56,698 nt of DNA from Streptomyces sp. (lineage in GTDB: Bacteria; Actinomycetota; Actinomycetes; Streptomycetales; Streptomycetaceae), in contig NZ_JAPSKN010000010.1 of assembly GCF_031181705.1 (NCBI RefSeq), forward strand, positions 17,214 through 73,911. The letters are read 5' to 3'. Within the stretch, counting starts at the first letter, position 1. Each line of letters starts with the position of its first letter. The notes beneath the pieces are model-generated. The model made no database searches, had not been told where the DNA came from, and saw only the letters and a list, made by a program, of their open reading frames with translations. The position numbers and the translations under genes were made by a program. Of this stretch, positions 46,409 through 56,124 are shown piece by piece.

Positions 46409-47138
46409 TCGAGGGAGCCGTGAAGCCCGTGTCGGCCAGCTCCCCGTGGCCGGGCCGCCAGCCCTGGTCCGCCGCGAGGAGCAGGTCGGTGTCGAGCAGG
46501 GAGTCCCCGGCGGCGAGCGTGAGACCGGCGCCGGTCCGCCGGGCGACCTCCCGCATGGCCGCGCTCTTGGTGAGCGGCTTGGGCACCGCGTAGATCTTGC
46601 GGCCCTGGAGGGACACGGTCCAGCCGCGGTTCTCCGCCCACACCGCCAGTTCCTTCACCCAGTCCTCGTGCAGCAGTTCGCGCTCCACGACGAGGTAGGC
46701 GAACAGGTCGTCGGCGACGCGGTGCTTGCGCACCCACACCGGGTCGGCGGCCCTGAGCAGGTGCTCCTGCACCTCGGCCAGGGGCGCGCACTGGTCGGCC
46801 AGCCGTGCGGTCACCTGCGCGTGCCAGTCGGGGTCGGAGACGCCGTCGACCAGGAGGTGGCCGCCGTTCGCGCAGATCGCGTACGTGGGCGCGGGGCCGG
46901 GCAGGTTGATGCGCTGGTACTGCTTGCGCGTCCGGGTCGTCGTCGGCACGAACACGGCCGCGTCGCCCAGTTCGGCCAGCAGCTCCGCCGCCGTCTCGGT
47001 CATGTACGACAGCGGCTTGCTCTCGTGCACCTCCACGCACAGCAGCCGGGGTGCCCGCGCGTCCGGCATGGTCAGCGCCAGGGCCGCGGCCGAGTAGATC
47101 AGGGTGCGGTCGAGGTCGCTCGCGACGAGGACGGGCAT
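46329..47138 (-). CDS. HAD-superfamily hydrolase of the Ter biosynthetic module
   Basis: A 269 aa phosphatase of the Cof-like HAD type: motif I ASDLDRTLIYS with nucleophile Asp8, motif II in FVPTTTRTRKQY, a large cap, a lysine in PKPLTKSAAM and motif IV AAGDSLLDTDLL. In ter operons this enzyme accompanies PRTase and lyase genes thought to build a nucleoside-like metabolite; removal of a phosphate is the likely step. ATGC-type overlap: its start codon abuts the stop of the upstream fusion gene (shared base 47138), indicating translational coupling. Confidence 0.85.
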   Translation of the reverse strand: MPVLVASDLDRTLIYSAAALALTMPDARAPRLLCVEVHESKPLSYMTETAAELLAELGDAAVFVPTTTRTRKQYQRINLPGPAPTYAICANGGHLLVDGVSDPDWHAQVTARLADQCAPLAEVQEHLLRAADPVWVRKHRVADDLFAYLVVERELLHEDWVKELAVWAENRGWTVSLQGRKIYAVPKPLTKSAAMREVARRTGAGLTLAAGDSLLDTDLLLAADQGWRPGHGELADTGFTAPSISVLPDRGVLAGERILREFLGAVRGA

Positions 47139-49696
47139 CAGAGCGTCACCGCCTTTCCGTCGGCGCCGGTCGCGCCCCGGGTGTACTTGGGGTGGATCAG
47201 GCCGACGCAGGTGTAGGGCAGGTCGGCCACCTCCTCGACGGGCACGCCGCGCTGCTCGGCGAGCAGGCGGACGTGGTCGAGGTCGCTGCCCGCCCCGGCG
47301 CGTGCCAGCACCTTCCAGGGCACGCGGCGCAGCATCACGCGGGTGGTCTCGCCGACGCCGGGCTTGACGAGGTTGACGTCGTGGATGCCGTACTCCTCGC
47401 TGATGCGCTCGACCGCGGCCCAGCCCTCCCAGGTGGGCGTGCGGTCGGCGGCGAGCAGTTCCTTGGCCTGGGCGCAGGCCGCGTCCGTGACCTCGGGGAA
47501 GCGGGCGGAGACGGCGTCCAGGAAGGCCACCGAGACGTCGGTGGCGGCGAGTTCGCGGTAGAACTTCGCCCCGTGGAAGTCGTGCGGGCCGACCAGGTCC
47601 GCGCGCAGCACGGTCCGTGAGATCAGGCCGGAGACGGTCGAGTTGAGGCAGGCGGAGGGGATGAGGAAGTCCTCGCGGGTGCCGTAGGTCCGTACGCAGG
47701 AGCCGGGGTCGGCCAGGACGGCGATCTCCGGGTCGAAGCCGGTGATGCCGTCGGACGTCTCGAACTCCGTCAGCGCCTGGGCGAGTTCGCGGGTGATGGC
47801 GCCCTTGCCGGTCCAGCCGTCGACGAAGACGACGTCCCGGGGGTCGTGGTGTGCCGCGAGCCAGCGCAGCGCGTTGGCGTCGATGCCGCGGCCGCGGACG
47901 ATCGACACGGCGTAGTGCGGCAGGTCGAGGCCGTGCCGGTGCTGCGCCCAGCGGCGCATGAGGATGCCGACGGGGGTGCCCGCCCGGGCCAGGGAGACCA
48001 GGACCGGGCGCGGGGACCGCTCGGCCAGGACCGTCTCGGTGACGACACCGACCGCCCGGGCGATACGGGCCGCCGACTCCTGCAGCGCGGCGTGGAACAG
48101 CTCCTGGTACTGCTCGGTCGGCTGGTACTCCACGGGCAGCGACTCGGCGTAGTGCGCGCCGCCGCTCTGGATCGCCTCCTCGCGCTCCTCGGTCGGCGCC
48201 TCCAGCGTCACGTCCGAGAGGTCCTGGAGCAGCCAGCCGACCTCCTCGGGCGCGTACGAGGAGAAGGCGGGGCCGCGGAGGGGCTCGGGCAGCATGGAGG
48301 GCCTTTCGGGGGCGTGCGGGGGCTCGGGGACGTACGACGGTACGACGGCGAGGAGGACCCGCGGGGTGTGCGCGGCGAGCCCGGCCAGCAGCCCGTCGGG
48401 GGCGTGCAGCGCGGGCGTGTCCGCCACGGAGTCGACGACGGCGACGACCGCGTCGAAGCCGGCACCGGCGACGTTGTAGGCGTACCGCTCCCCGGGGCCG
48501 TCGGCGGGGTCGTCGTGGGCGGGGAAGGCCAGGCGGGTGCGTATCGCGTAACCGGGGTCGTCCACGGCGAGGACGGGCGAGCGGGTGGTGGTGGAGTAGC
48601 GCACCTCGGCGTCCGTGATGCGCTCCAGGGATTCGGCGAGCCGCAGGGGGGCGTACATGAGCTCCTCGAAGCCGAGGACGTGCACGCGCCGGGCCCCGGC
48701 GGGCAGTGCCTCGGCGATCCGGGCCGCCATGGCGGGCAGGGCGGCCTCCAGGCGCTCCCGGTGGGCGGGGGTGAACCCGTGCCGCCCGCCGTCCGGCAGG
48801 CCGGAGGGCCAGCGCAGGTCCACGCGGGTGGCGTGGGGGCCGGTGCCTCCGTGGTCCGGGTGCGGGCCGGTGGGGGCCGGTCGCGCGGTTCCCCGCGCCC
48901 CTGGGGCGACCGGCTCCGGCGCGGCAGACGACACGCGCCCCGTCGCCGCACTCTCCTCGTACCGCGCCACCAGCTCGCGCCCCTTCTCCAGCACCCCCTC
49001 GGGCAGCCGCACCGTCCCCGAGGCCGCTGCCACGAGATCCACCCGCGCGCCGATCTCGCGGGCGAAGTCCTCCAGCCGGCCGGAGTCCGCCGCCGAGCGC
49101 ATGTCGACCAGCGCCACCACGACGTACCGCCGCCGCGGATACCGCTCGTGCAGGTTTCGGACGGTGTTCAGCACGGTGTTCCCGGTGGAGAACTCGTCGT
49201 CGACCAGGACCAGCGGCCCGTCGCCGGCGAGCAGCGCGGGGTTCTCGGGCAGCAGCAGGTGCGACGTCGCGTGCGAGTGGGCCTCCTCGAAGCCGCCGGC
49301 CGGGGCGAGCCCGGCCACCGGGCGGCGGGTGGAGTGCAGGTAGGGAGCGAGGCCCAGGCCGTCGGCGACACTGTGCCCCAGGCCGGTCGCGGTCTCCGCG
49401 TAGCCGAGGACGACCGCGCGGCGGGCCTCGTCGTCGCCCAGCAGCTCCCGCACCCGGCGGCCGAGCGCCACGCCCTGGCCGTGGACCACGGACGGCGACT
49501 GCGGCACGTGCTTGCCCAGCACGTTCGACACCAGCAGGTGGGCCCGCTTGGGGTTGCGGCGCAGCGCCAGTCCCAGCAGATCGGTCAGCCGGTCGTCACC
49601 GGCGAGTTCGACGCCGAGCCGCTCGGCGACCCAGCTGCCGGACCAGACCCCGTCGCGCACCTCGTGGTGCGGCCCCTCGTTCACTGCCTTCTCCAT
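47138..49696 (-). CDS. Phosphoribosyltransferase-TRSP-StiP fusion protein (Ter biosynthetic module)
   Basis: An 852 aa fusion. Residues ~15-255 form a PRTase with the PRPP loop VLVDDEFSTGNT (about 161-172). A linker (~262-272) is encoded by the dispersed palindromic repeat. Residues ~285-480 correspond to a TRSP-type domain (HVLGFEELMYAPLRLA, YSTTTRSPV). Residues ~500-850 form a StiP-like domain (HYAESLPVEYQPTEQYQELF) with its own PRTase-like loop VFVDGWTGKGA (about 618-628). In many bacteria StiP and the PRTase are separate genes; here one chain may channel an intermediate. It is flanked by a lyase and a HAD phosphatase, as in Ter stress loci. Confidence 0.85.
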   Translation of the reverse strand: MEKAVNEGPHHEVRDGVWSGSWVAERLGVELAGDDRLTDLLGLALRRNPKRAHLLVSNVLGKHVPQSPSVVHGQGVALGRRVRELLGDDEARRAVVLGYAETATGLGHSVADGLGLAPYLHSTRRPVAGLAPAGGFEEAHSHATSHLLLPENPALLAGDGPLVLVDDEFSTGNTVLNTVRNLHERYPRRRYVVVALVDMRSAADSGRLEDFAREIGARVDLVAAASGTVRLPEGVLEKGRELVARYEESAATGRVSSAAPEPVAPGARGTARPAPTGPHPDHGGTGPHATRVDLRWPSGLPDGGRHGFTPAHRERLEAALPAMAARIAEALPAGARRVHVLGFEELMYAPLRLAESLERITDAEVRYSTTTRSPVLAVDDPGYAIRTRLAFPAHDDPADGPGERYAYNVAGAGFDAVVAVVDSVADTPALHAPDGLLAGLAAHTPRVLLAVVPSYVPEPPHAPERPSMLPEPLRGPAFSSYAPEEVGWLLQDLSDVTLEAPTEEREEAIQSGGAHYAESLPVEYQPTEQYQELFHAALQESAARIARAVGVVTETVLAERSPRPVLVSLARAGTPVGILMRRWAQHRHGLDLPHYAVSIVRGRGIDANALRWLAAHHDPRDVVFVDGWTGKGAITRELAQALTEFETSDGITGFDPEIAVLADPGSCVRTYGTREDFLIPSACLNSTVSGLISRTVLRADLVGPHDFHGAKFYRELAATDVSVAFLDAVSARFPEVTDAACAQAKELLAADRTPTWEGWAAVERISEEYGIHDVNLVKPGVGETTRVMLRRVPWKVLARAGAGSDLDHVRLLAEQRGVPVEEVADLPYTCVGLIHPKYTRGATGADGKAVTL
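48879..48909 (-). repeat. Dispersed palindromic repeat, copy 3 (PRTase-TRSP linker)
   Basis: On the minus strand GTCGCCCCAGGGGCG then CGGGGAACCGCGCGA, one base different from copies 1 and 2 in the tail. It encodes VAPGARGTAR in the linker between two enzyme domains. Confidence 0.8.
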
Positions 49697-49739
49697 GGAT
49701 CGTCCGCGTCGCGTTCACCGGTGTACCTGGTTCGGGGAC

Positions 49740-50906
49740 TCAGCTCGGCAAGCCCGCCGCGAGCAGTTCCACGAAGCCGATGTCCTCGTTGGCCACGCCG
49801 AAAACCTCGGCGCGCAGCAGCGTCCGCTCGGCCCAGGCCCGGTGCGGCTTCACCTCGTTCATCTTGTTCGTGTACGCCGATCTCAGCACACCCCCGCCGC
49901 CGCGTTCGGGGCGCAGGATGTCCTGGGCGTCCGAGAACTCCTCGTGGCTGACGACCGACAGGGCGTGCACCGGCAGCACGTGGGAGGGGTGGATGCAGGT
50001 CTTGCCCAGCAGGCCGTTGGCCTGGTCCAGGGTGATCTCCCTGAGCAGCCCGTCCATGGCGTGCTCGATCAGCTTCTCGCGCAGCTCGGCGGCCTGCACC
50101 TCCAGGAAGGGGCTCTGCCGCAGCAGCGGCTTGAACATGCGCTCCTGGACCCGGAAGTACTCCCACACCGGCCCGGTCACGGTGAAGCCGGTGCCGTCGG
50201 CGCGGCCCAGCATGTTCACCACGTCGGCGATCACGGAGGCGACGATCTGCACGTCGTAGGCGGTCACGTCGGGGCCTCTGCGCAGCCCGTAGGAGGAGCA
50301 GAAGTCCGTCACGCCGAGGCGCACGGCGAGGACGCGGTCGCGGTACTTGTCGATGGCGCGGGAGATGCCCTCCAGGGTCTCGACCCGCGACTCGCGGTAG
50401 AGCAGCTCGGGGGACTCCAGCACCGGCATGGCGAAAAGGCGGCGGCCGCTTTCGGCCTCGGCGGTCGCCAGGGCCTCCAGGAACGGAATGCCGCGCTCCG
50501 CGGTGAACTTCGGCAGCACGAACCCCGACAGCAGGCGCACGGCGGGGCCGAGGCGCCGCACCAGGTCGGGTATCTGCCCGGGGGTGCGGACGCGGATGAA
50601 CAGCAGCGGCAGGTCCGGGTCCGGGAGGCCGGCGAGCGCGGTGAACTGACGTACCAGGTTCTCCTCGCCCGGGCCCACGTCCGCGTCGTCGATGGAGTCC
50701 TCCAGGCACAGCACCATCGAGACCACGCCGCGACCGGCCTGCTTGAGGATGTCGTCGGCGAGGCGGGGCCGCGTGGCCGGGCTGTAGAGCGTGGCGCCCA
50801 GGGCCGCCGAGAGCAGCCGGGCCGGGGAGTCGGCGGTGAACACGCACGGCTCCCGGTGGAAGAGACGCTTCCGCACCTCAGGGGCGATGTGCCCGAAATG
50901 ACGCAT
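49740..50906 (-). CDS. HpcH/HpaI-type aldolase / citrate-lyase-like protein (Ter module)
   Basis: A 388 aa TIM-barrel lyase-like enzyme of the CitE/HpcH family. SMVLCLEDSIDDADV (about residues 63-77) carries acidic metal ligands; FVLPKF and AMPVLES supply barrel strands, VRLGVTDFCSSYGLRRG follows, and the end holds LGKTCIHPSH. In Ter loci this gene belongs to the predicted biosynthetic arm with PRTase, StiP and HAD proteins. It probably forms or breaks a C-C bond on a small acid or CoA-type substrate, not yet known. ATG follows GGGGGAG. Confidence 0.87.
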   Translation of the reverse strand: MRHFGHIAPEVRKRLFHREPCVFTADSPARLLSAALGATLYSPATRPRLADDILKQAGRGVVSMVLCLEDSIDDADVGPGEENLVRQFTALAGLPDPDLPLLFIRVRTPGQIPDLVRRLGPAVRLLSGFVLPKFTAERGIPFLEALATAEAESGRRLFAMPVLESPELLYRESRVETLEGISRAIDKYRDRVLAVRLGVTDFCSSYGLRRGPDVTAYDVQIVASVIADVVNMLGRADGTGFTVTGPVWEYFRVQERMFKPLLRQSPFLEVQAAELREKLIEHAMDGLLREITLDQANGLLGKTCIHPSHVLPVHALSVVSHEEFSDAQDILRPERGGGGVLRSAYTNKMNEVKPHRAWAERTLLRAEVFGVANEDIGFVELLAAGLPS

Positions 50907-51126
50907 GGAACTCCCCCGTGGTGGCGACGCGACCTGCGAATCGATGAAAGGTGGCCGGTAATAGTACGTAGAAGTCCATGTCGCAGGTTCCCGTCAGGCA
51001 TGAATTTCAGGTAACGAGGGCAAGCACAGCCCAGCCCGGCCATGTCGACGGTAGTCCCTGGCGGCCGTCCGCGCCGCTCGGCCCCCCGCGTTGTCGTGAG
51101 CAGGACCGAGAAGGCAGGATGACCGC

Positions 51127-52035
51127 ATGACGCACGCGATGCTGAAGGGGTCGAACGTCCCGCTGGAAGCCACCACGGTGCGCGCCGTGCTGCGCTGGAC
51201 GCCCGGGCAGGGCGTTCCGGACGTCGACGCCTCCGCGCTGCTCCTCGGCCCCGACGGACGTGTGCGCTCCGACGAGGACTTCGTCTTCTACAACCAGCCC
51301 CGGCACCCGTCCGGGAAGGTGTGGCGGCTCGGCAAGAAGCGGGTCGCCGAGGGCCTGACCGACACGATCCAGACAGAGCTCACCGGTGTCGAGCCGGAAG
51401 TGGGCCGGATTCTGCTGGTCGCTTCGGCGGACGGCGTGACCTTCGACCGCGTGCGGGAGCTGCGCATCCTGCTGTACGACGCGGCGGACGCCGGCACGGA
51501 GGCGCTGGCGTACTTCGACGTCAAGCCGGAGACGGGCGAGGAGACCGCGCTGATCTGCGGCGAGCTGTACCGGCGCGGCGAGGGCTGGAAGTTCCGGGCG
51601 CTGGGCGAGGGCTATTCGAACGGGCTGAAGGGGCTCGCGACCGACTTCGGCATCTCCGTGGACGAGTCGGAGGCGGCACAGGAGCCGACCACGACCGTGC
51701 CCGCGCCGCCCACGACGGCCGGTTCCGCCCCGCAGCAGCCCGCGGCCTCGTCGCAGTCCTCCGCGGAGGTGTCCCGGCCGCTGCCGCCGGAGCAGCCGAC
51801 CGCGGTGCCCGCGCAGTCCGGGTACGGCTACCCGCCCCAGCAGCCCCCGGCGACGCAGCCGGCGTACGGCTACCCGCAGCCCGCCGGCCGGCCCGCGTAC
51901 GGCTACCCGCCGGCTCCGGCGACGGCGGGCGCGGCGGGCGCGCAGTCCGGCTACGGCTACCCGCAGCCGGTCACCGCCGCCCCCGACCCGGACTTCCGGC
52001 TGCCCCCGCAGGGCCCGCAGTTCATCGGCCGCTGA
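51127..52035 (+). CDS. TerD-family protein with Pro/Tyr-rich C-terminal repeats
   Basis: A 302 aa stress protein. Residues 1-~185 form a TerD beta-sandwich ([51 protein letters not shown]); the D-rich calcium loop DNxTGEGxGDDE is reduced ([13 protein letters not shown]), so Ca2+ binding may be weakened. The remaining ~115 residues are Pro/Gln/Ala-rich with four copies of a (S/A)GYGYPxQ-like unit, resembling phase-separating or wall-associated tails. It is divergent from the lyase gene with 220 nt between. Confidence 0.87.
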   Translation: MTHAMLKGSNVPLEATTVRAVLRWTPGQGVPDVDASALLLGPDGRVRSDEDFVFYNQPRHPSGKVWRLGKKRVAEGLTDTIQTELTGVEPEVGRILLVASADGVTFDRVRELRILLYDAADAGTEALAYFDVKPETGEETALICGELYRRGEGWKFRALGEGYSNGLKGLATDFGISVDESEAAQEPTTTVPAPPTTAGSAPQQPAASSQSSAEVSRPLPPEQPTAVPAQSGYGYPPQQPPATQPAYGYPQPAGRPAYGYPPAPATAGAAGAQSGYGYPQPVTAAPDPDFRLPPQGPQFIGR

Positions 52036-52083
52036 GGCGCCCCGGCCGCGGCGGGCCCGGCGCCTCCGGCGGCCTCGCCGGGC

Positions 52084-52818
52084 TCAGCGGCCGACCTTCG
52101 TCTTGTAGCCCCGCCCCCACTGCAGCCCCCACCCGTACAGCCGGTCCAGTTCCGCCTGGAAGCCGTAGACGAACTTGGCCTCGCGGCGGACGACGATCTC
52201 GTTCTTGACCTTCTCGATCATGACGACGGCGCAGGAGCGGGCCTGCGGCTGGCGTTCGTCGAGGTGGATCTCGATGCGGGGGCCGTTGCTCGGGTAGAGC
52301 GTCACGATGGCCTGGGCACGGTCGAAGGCGGGCGTCTGGTCGTAGATGTAGACGAAGACCAGGAGCCGCTTGATGCTGTCGCGGTGGTCGAGGTTGATGT
52401 ACATCGTCTCGCCGGACCCGGAGCCGAACCGGTCGTCACCGCTGAGCTTGACGTACGGCGGGGCGTTGACGTCGCCGAAGTACCCGCCGAGCGGCTGCAC
52501 GACGCCCTTGGTGCCGTCCTGGAGCTCGTAGAGGCAGCCCAGGTCGAGGTCGACGTTGACCATGCTCTGGCTGTGGCCGATGACCTCCGGTGGCTTCAGG
52601 GCCCGGAAGGGGTGCCGCAGCAGGCTCTCGCGCTGGGAGCCGCCGATGTCGGAGGTGCGCATCCGCCAGCTGAGGTTGACCCGCAGGTGGCCGGTGGCCG
52701 CGTCCTGCTTGGTGAGTGATATCTGTGCGCGCCGCTTGGTCAGTTCGATCGCGTTGCTCGACGCGTCGCCCGAGTCGAACTGCACGGTGCCCCGCCTGAG
52801 TCCGTCGAACAGGCCCAT
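52084..52818 (-). CDS. TerA/TerD-superfamily tellurium-resistance protein
   Basis: A 244 aa protein of the TerA-like branch. VDLDLGCLYEL, GGYFGDVNAPPYVKLSGDDR and SGETMYINLDHRDSIKRLLVFVYIYD match the TerD-type sandwich strands with the Asp-rich edge; the N-terminal MGLFDGLRRGTVQFDSG replaces the usual start. ATG 52818 follows GGGGGCGG; the longer frame to 52953 reads through the neighbour's 3' region and is rejected. Likely part of the same membrane-associated Ter complex as the DUF475 protein beside it. Confidence 0.83.
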   Translation of the reverse strand: MGLFDGLRRGTVQFDSGDASSNAIELTKRRAQISLTKQDAATGHLRVNLSWRMRTSDIGGSQRESLLRHPFRALKPPEVIGHSQSMVNVDLDLGCLYELQDGTKGVVQPLGGYFGDVNAPPYVKLSGDDRFGSGSGETMYINLDHRDSIKRLLVFVYIYDQTPAFDRAQAIVTLYPSNGPRIEIHLDERQPQARSCAVVMIEKVKNEIVVRREAKFVYGFQAELDRLYGWGLQWGRGYKTKVGR

Positions 52819-52949
52819 TCCGCCCCCCACGTTCACTTGGAGACCGCGGGACGTCGCCCTGCCCGCGGCCCTTGACGACCGGCGGGGCGGCCGCCGAGGA
52901 GTCGCCTCGGTGGCCGCCCCGTCGAGAGCGTTCCTCACCCGGAGGGGTG

Positions 52950-54095
52950 TCACACCCCGGACGAGACCTCAGTCTTGTCGTCCGAGCCGGCCTTTCCCTC
53001 GGCCGCCGCGATGGCGCGGTTGCGGCGGACGGAGGACCAGAAGGAGGCGCCGATGAGGACGACGCCGATGAGGCCGGTGATGATCTCGTTGATCTCGTAC
53101 TGGATGGTGACGAGCAGGATCATGGCGAGCGCGCCGATGGCGTAGTGCGCGCCGTGCTCCAGGTAGACGTAGTCGTCGAGGGTGCCCTGGCGGACCAGGT
53201 AGACCGTGAGCGACCGGACGTACATGGCGCCGATGCCCAGGCCGAGGGCCATCAGGACGATGTCGTTGGTGATGGCGAAGGCGCCGATGACACCGTCGAA
53301 GGAGAAGGACGCGTCCAGGACCTCCAGGTAGAGGAACATGAAGAACGCGGCCTTGCCGGCCAGCCTCACCGCGGACTTGGGCTTGCCCTCGCGTTCGGCC
53401 TGTTCCTCGGCCTCGTGCTCGCGCTCCTCCCCCTCTTCGAGCTTGTCCTCGAAGTAGCCGGAGAGACCGCCGACGATCATGTACGTGATCAGACCGGCGA
53501 TGCCGGAGAGCAGGACCGTCTCCGCCTTGTCGGCGTGGGTGCCGCCGTGCTGGTGGGCGTGGGCGCCGAAGGTGATCGAGGAGATCAGCAGCACGATCAG
53601 GGCGATGCAGACCGACAGCATGTCGACCTTGCCGAGCTTGGCCAGCGGCCGCTCCAGCCAGCCGAGCCACTTGATGTCCCGGTCCTCGAAGATGAAGTCC
53701 AGGAAGATCATCAGCAGGAACATGCCGCCGAAGGCCGCGATCGACGGGTGCGCGTCGGTCACCAGCTCCTGGTAGCGGTCCTTGTCGGTGAGCGCGAGGT
53801 CGACGGCCTCGATCGGGCCCAGCTGGGCGCTGACGGCCACGATCACGACGGGGAAGACCAGTCGCATGCCGAAGACGGCGATCAGAATGCCGATGGTGAG
53901 GAAGATCTTCTGCCAGAAGGCATTCATCTTCTTCAGGATCCCGGCGTTGACCACCGCGTTGTCGAAGGACAGTGAGATCTCGAGGATGGACAGGATCGCT
54001 ACGACACCGAACGCGGTCCACCCTCCGTAGAAGACCGCTGCGACCAGGCCGAGCGCGGTGACCGCGAACGACCACCCGAAGGTTTTCAGAACCAC
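52950..54095 (-). CDS. TerC-like DUF475 integral membrane protein
   Basis: A 381 aa, about nine-helix protein. The TerC-family acidic helix motifs ILSILEISLSFDNAVVNA (about 34-51) and LYLEVLDASFSFDGVIGA (about 253-270) hold the paired Glu/Asp that bind metal, typical of Mn2+/Ca2+ exporters in this superfamily. A cytoplasmic loop (about 217-240) is very rich in Glu and charged residues; a His-rich stretch HAHQHGGTHAD may bind metal. The start is GTG with a weak site. It would anchor TerD proteins at the membrane. Confidence 0.9.
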   Translation of the reverse strand: MVLKTFGWSFAVTALGLVAAVFYGGWTAFGVVAILSILEISLSFDNAVVNAGILKKMNAFWQKIFLTIGILIAVFGMRLVFPVVIVAVSAQLGPIEAVDLALTDKDRYQELVTDAHPSIAAFGGMFLLMIFLDFIFEDRDIKWLGWLERPLAKLGKVDMLSVCIALIVLLISSITFGAHAHQHGGTHADKAETVLLSGIAGLITYMIVGGLSGYFEDKLEEGEEREHEAEEQAEREGKPKSAVRLAGKAAFFMFLYLEVLDASFSFDGVIGAFAITNDIVLMALGLGIGAMYVRSLTVYLVRQGTLDDYVYLEHGAHYAIGALAMILLVTIQYEINEIITGLIGVVLIGASFWSSVRRNRAIAAAEGKAGSDDKTEVSSGV

Positions 54096-54246
54096 TGGCT
54101 ACCCAATCGTGTGTTGGGGGTCCCCCCAGACGGAATCTGAGGGAGGGGTTCCCCCCCGCCGTACCCGGCTTTACGAACTTTTGAAGCCGAAGTCTAGTCG
54201 GGCCCCCTCCGCACCCCGGGGGGCCCCGCGTTTTGCTCATATCGCG

Positions 54247-54822
54247 TTATGACACGTTGACCCCGAAGTCCAGGGCGATGCCCCGCAGACCGGACGCGTA
54301 CCCCTGACCCACGGCCCTGAACTTCCACTCGCCCTGGTAGCGGTAGACCTCACCGAAGATCATCGCGGTCTCCGTGGAGGCGTCCTCGCTGAGGTCGTAG
54401 CGGGCCAGTTCCTGGCCGTCGGCCTGGTTCACGACCCGGATGAACGCGTTGCTGACCTGGCCGAAGGTCTGGCCGCGTTCGTCGGCCATGTGGATGGAGA
54501 CGGGGAACACGATCTTGTCGCACTGCGGCGGCACCTTGGAGAGGTCGATCAGCAGCGACTCGTCGTCGCCGTCGCCCTCGCCGGTGAGGTTGTCCCCCGT
54601 GTGCTCGACCGAACCGTCGGGGCTCTTGAGCTGGTTGTAGAAGACGAACCACTCGTCCCCGAGCACCCGCCCGCCGCTGCACATCAGCGCGCTGGCGTCG
54701 AGGTCGAACGGGGCTCCGGTGGTGGAGCGCGCGTCCCAGCCGAGCCCGATCAGCACCTGAGTGAGATTCGGTGCGGCCTTGGACAGGGAGACGTTCCCCC
54801 CTTTGGCAAGCGTGACGCCCAT
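54247..54822 (-). CDS. TerD-family stress protein (copy A)
   Basis: A 191 aa TerD protein with intact calcium motifs: FDLDASALM (about residues 38-46) and the loop [12 protein letters not shown] (about 75-86), plus the C-terminal [19 protein letters not shown] block. TerD proteins bind Ca2+, oligomerise near the membrane and confer resistance to tellurite and other stresses. Strong ribosome site GGGAGGGACATC. Paralogous to its downstream-strand neighbour at 54943 (about 60% identical by eye). Its product would work with the DUF475 TerC-like protein encoded next. Confidence 0.92.
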   Translation of the reverse strand: MGVTLAKGGNVSLSKAAPNLTQVLIGLGWDARSTTGAPFDLDASALMCSGGRVLGDEWFVFYNQLKSPDGSVEHTGDNLTGEGDGDDESLLIDLSKVPPQCDKIVFPVSIHMADERGQTFGQVSNAFIRVVNQADGQELARYDLSEDASTETAMIFGEVYRYQGEWKFRAVGQGYASGLRGIALDFGVNVS

Positions 54823-54942
54823 CTGATGTCCCTCCCCGGGTGGTGTTACTGAGGTGGTCTTGCACGTCCGGCGCCGCACGTAAACCGTGCGGCGCCGGAC
54901 AGAAAGACCCGAAAGCCCCGTCGCCGGGGCCCGTCAGGTGGC

Positions 54943-55518
54943 TCAGACGTTCACGCCGAAGTCCTGCGCGATGCCGCGCAGGCCGGAGGCGTAGCCCTGG
55001 CCGATGGCGCGGAACTTCCACTCCGCGCCGTGCCGGTAGAGCTCGCCGAAGACCATGGCGGTCTCGGTGGAGGCGTCCTCCGACAGGTCGTACCGGGCGA
55101 TCTCGGCACCGCCGGCCTGGTTGACGACGCGGATGAACGCGTTGCGCACCTGGCCGAAGGACTGCTGGCGGGTCTCGGCGTCGTAGATGGAGACCGGGAA
55201 GACGATCTTCTCGACGTCGGCCGGGACGCCGGCCAGGTTGACCTTGATCTGCTCGTCGTCGCCCTCGCCCTCACCGGTGGTGTTGTCACCGGTGTGCTCG
55301 ACGGAGCCGTCCGGGCTCTTGAGGTTGTTGAAGAAGATGAAGTGCGCGTCGCTGGCGACCTTGCCGGAGCTGTTCAGCAGCAGCGCGCTGGCGTCCAGGT
55401 CGAAGTCGGTGCCGGTCGTGGTGCGGACGTCCCACCCCAGACCGATGATGACCGCGGTCAGGCCCGGCGCCTCCTTGGTCAGCGATACGTTGCCGCCCTT
55501 GCTGAGGCTGACTCCCAC
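54943..55518 (-). CDS. TerD-family stress protein (copy B)
   Basis: A 191 aa TerD protein, the more conserved of the tandem pair: [20 protein letters not shown] opens it, followed by [10 protein letters not shown] and the acidic loop [12 protein letters not shown]. All calcium-ligand aspartates are present. GTG start after GGAGG. A 120-nt gap separates it from copy A on the same strand; the two may be independently transcribed. In Streptomyces, TerD proteins of this kind affect calcium homeostasis and differentiation. Confidence 0.93.
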   Translation of the reverse strand: MGVSLSKGGNVSLTKEAPGLTAVIIGLGWDVRTTTGTDFDLDASALLLNSSGKVASDAHFIFFNNLKSPDGSVEHTGDNTTGEGEGDDEQIKVNLAGVPADVEKIVFPVSIYDAETRQQSFGQVRNAFIRVVNQAGGAEIARYDLSEDASTETAMVFGELYRHGAEWKFRAIGQGYASGLRGIAQDFGVNV

Positions 55519-55665
55519 GAGTCCTCCATTGGTGTCCGGGGGCGGGGTGCCCCGTTGTGCTCGGATGTCGGATCAACGAGTCGATCCTAGTGACGGGTTC
55601 CCGCCCCTCGCAGGCCCTGGAGCCGACAATTCAGCGGGTGTCGAGCGCATGACGCCCGACCGGCG

Positions 55666-56124
55666 TCACAGGGAGTCGAGCGCCTTGAGGTAGTCGTTCG
55701 GGTCGCGCGCGTCCGGCAGGCCGTTGACGACGGTCCACCGCACGACGCCCTCCTTGTCGATGACGAAGGTGCCGCGCACCGCGCAGCCCTTGCCCTCGTC
55801 GAAGACGCCGTAGGCCCGCGAGACGTTGCCGTGCGGCCAGAAGTCGGACAGCAGCGGGTACTCCAGGCCCTCCTGCTCGGCGAAGACGCGCAGGGTGTGG
55901 ATGGAGTCGTTGGAGACGGCGAGCAGCGCGGTGTCGCGGTCGGTGAACCGGGGCAGGTTGTCGCGCAGCTCGCTCAGCTCGCCGGTGCACACGCCGGTGA
56001 AGGCGAAGGGGTAGAAGAGCAGCACCACGTTCTGCCGGCCGTGGAAGTCGGACAGCCGCACGGTCCTGCCGTGGTTGTCCCTGAGCTCGAAGCCGGGGGC
56101 CTTCTCACCGACCTGGATCGCCAT
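55666..56124 (-). CDS. AhpE-like 1-Cys peroxiredoxin
   Basis: A 152 aa thiol peroxidase with the active-site motif FYPFAFTGVCTGE, peroxidatic Cys46, plus the conserved Arg in RGTFVID. Length and motif match mycobacterial AhpE. A further Cys (KGCAVRG, about residue 112) could serve as a resolving thiol but is not at the position of classical 2-Cys enzymes. It reduces hydroperoxides in the cytoplasm with an external thiol. ATG 56124 gives the usual MAIQVG start; longer frames to 56169 lack support. Confidence 0.92.
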   Translation of the reverse strand: MAIQVGEKAPGFELRDNHGRTVRLSDFHGRQNVVLLFYPFAFTGVCTGELSELRDNLPRFTDRDTALLAVSNDSIHTLRVFAEQEGLEYPLLSDFWPHGNVSRAYGVFDEGKGCAVRGTFVIDKEGVVRWTVVNGLPDARDPNDYLKALDSL

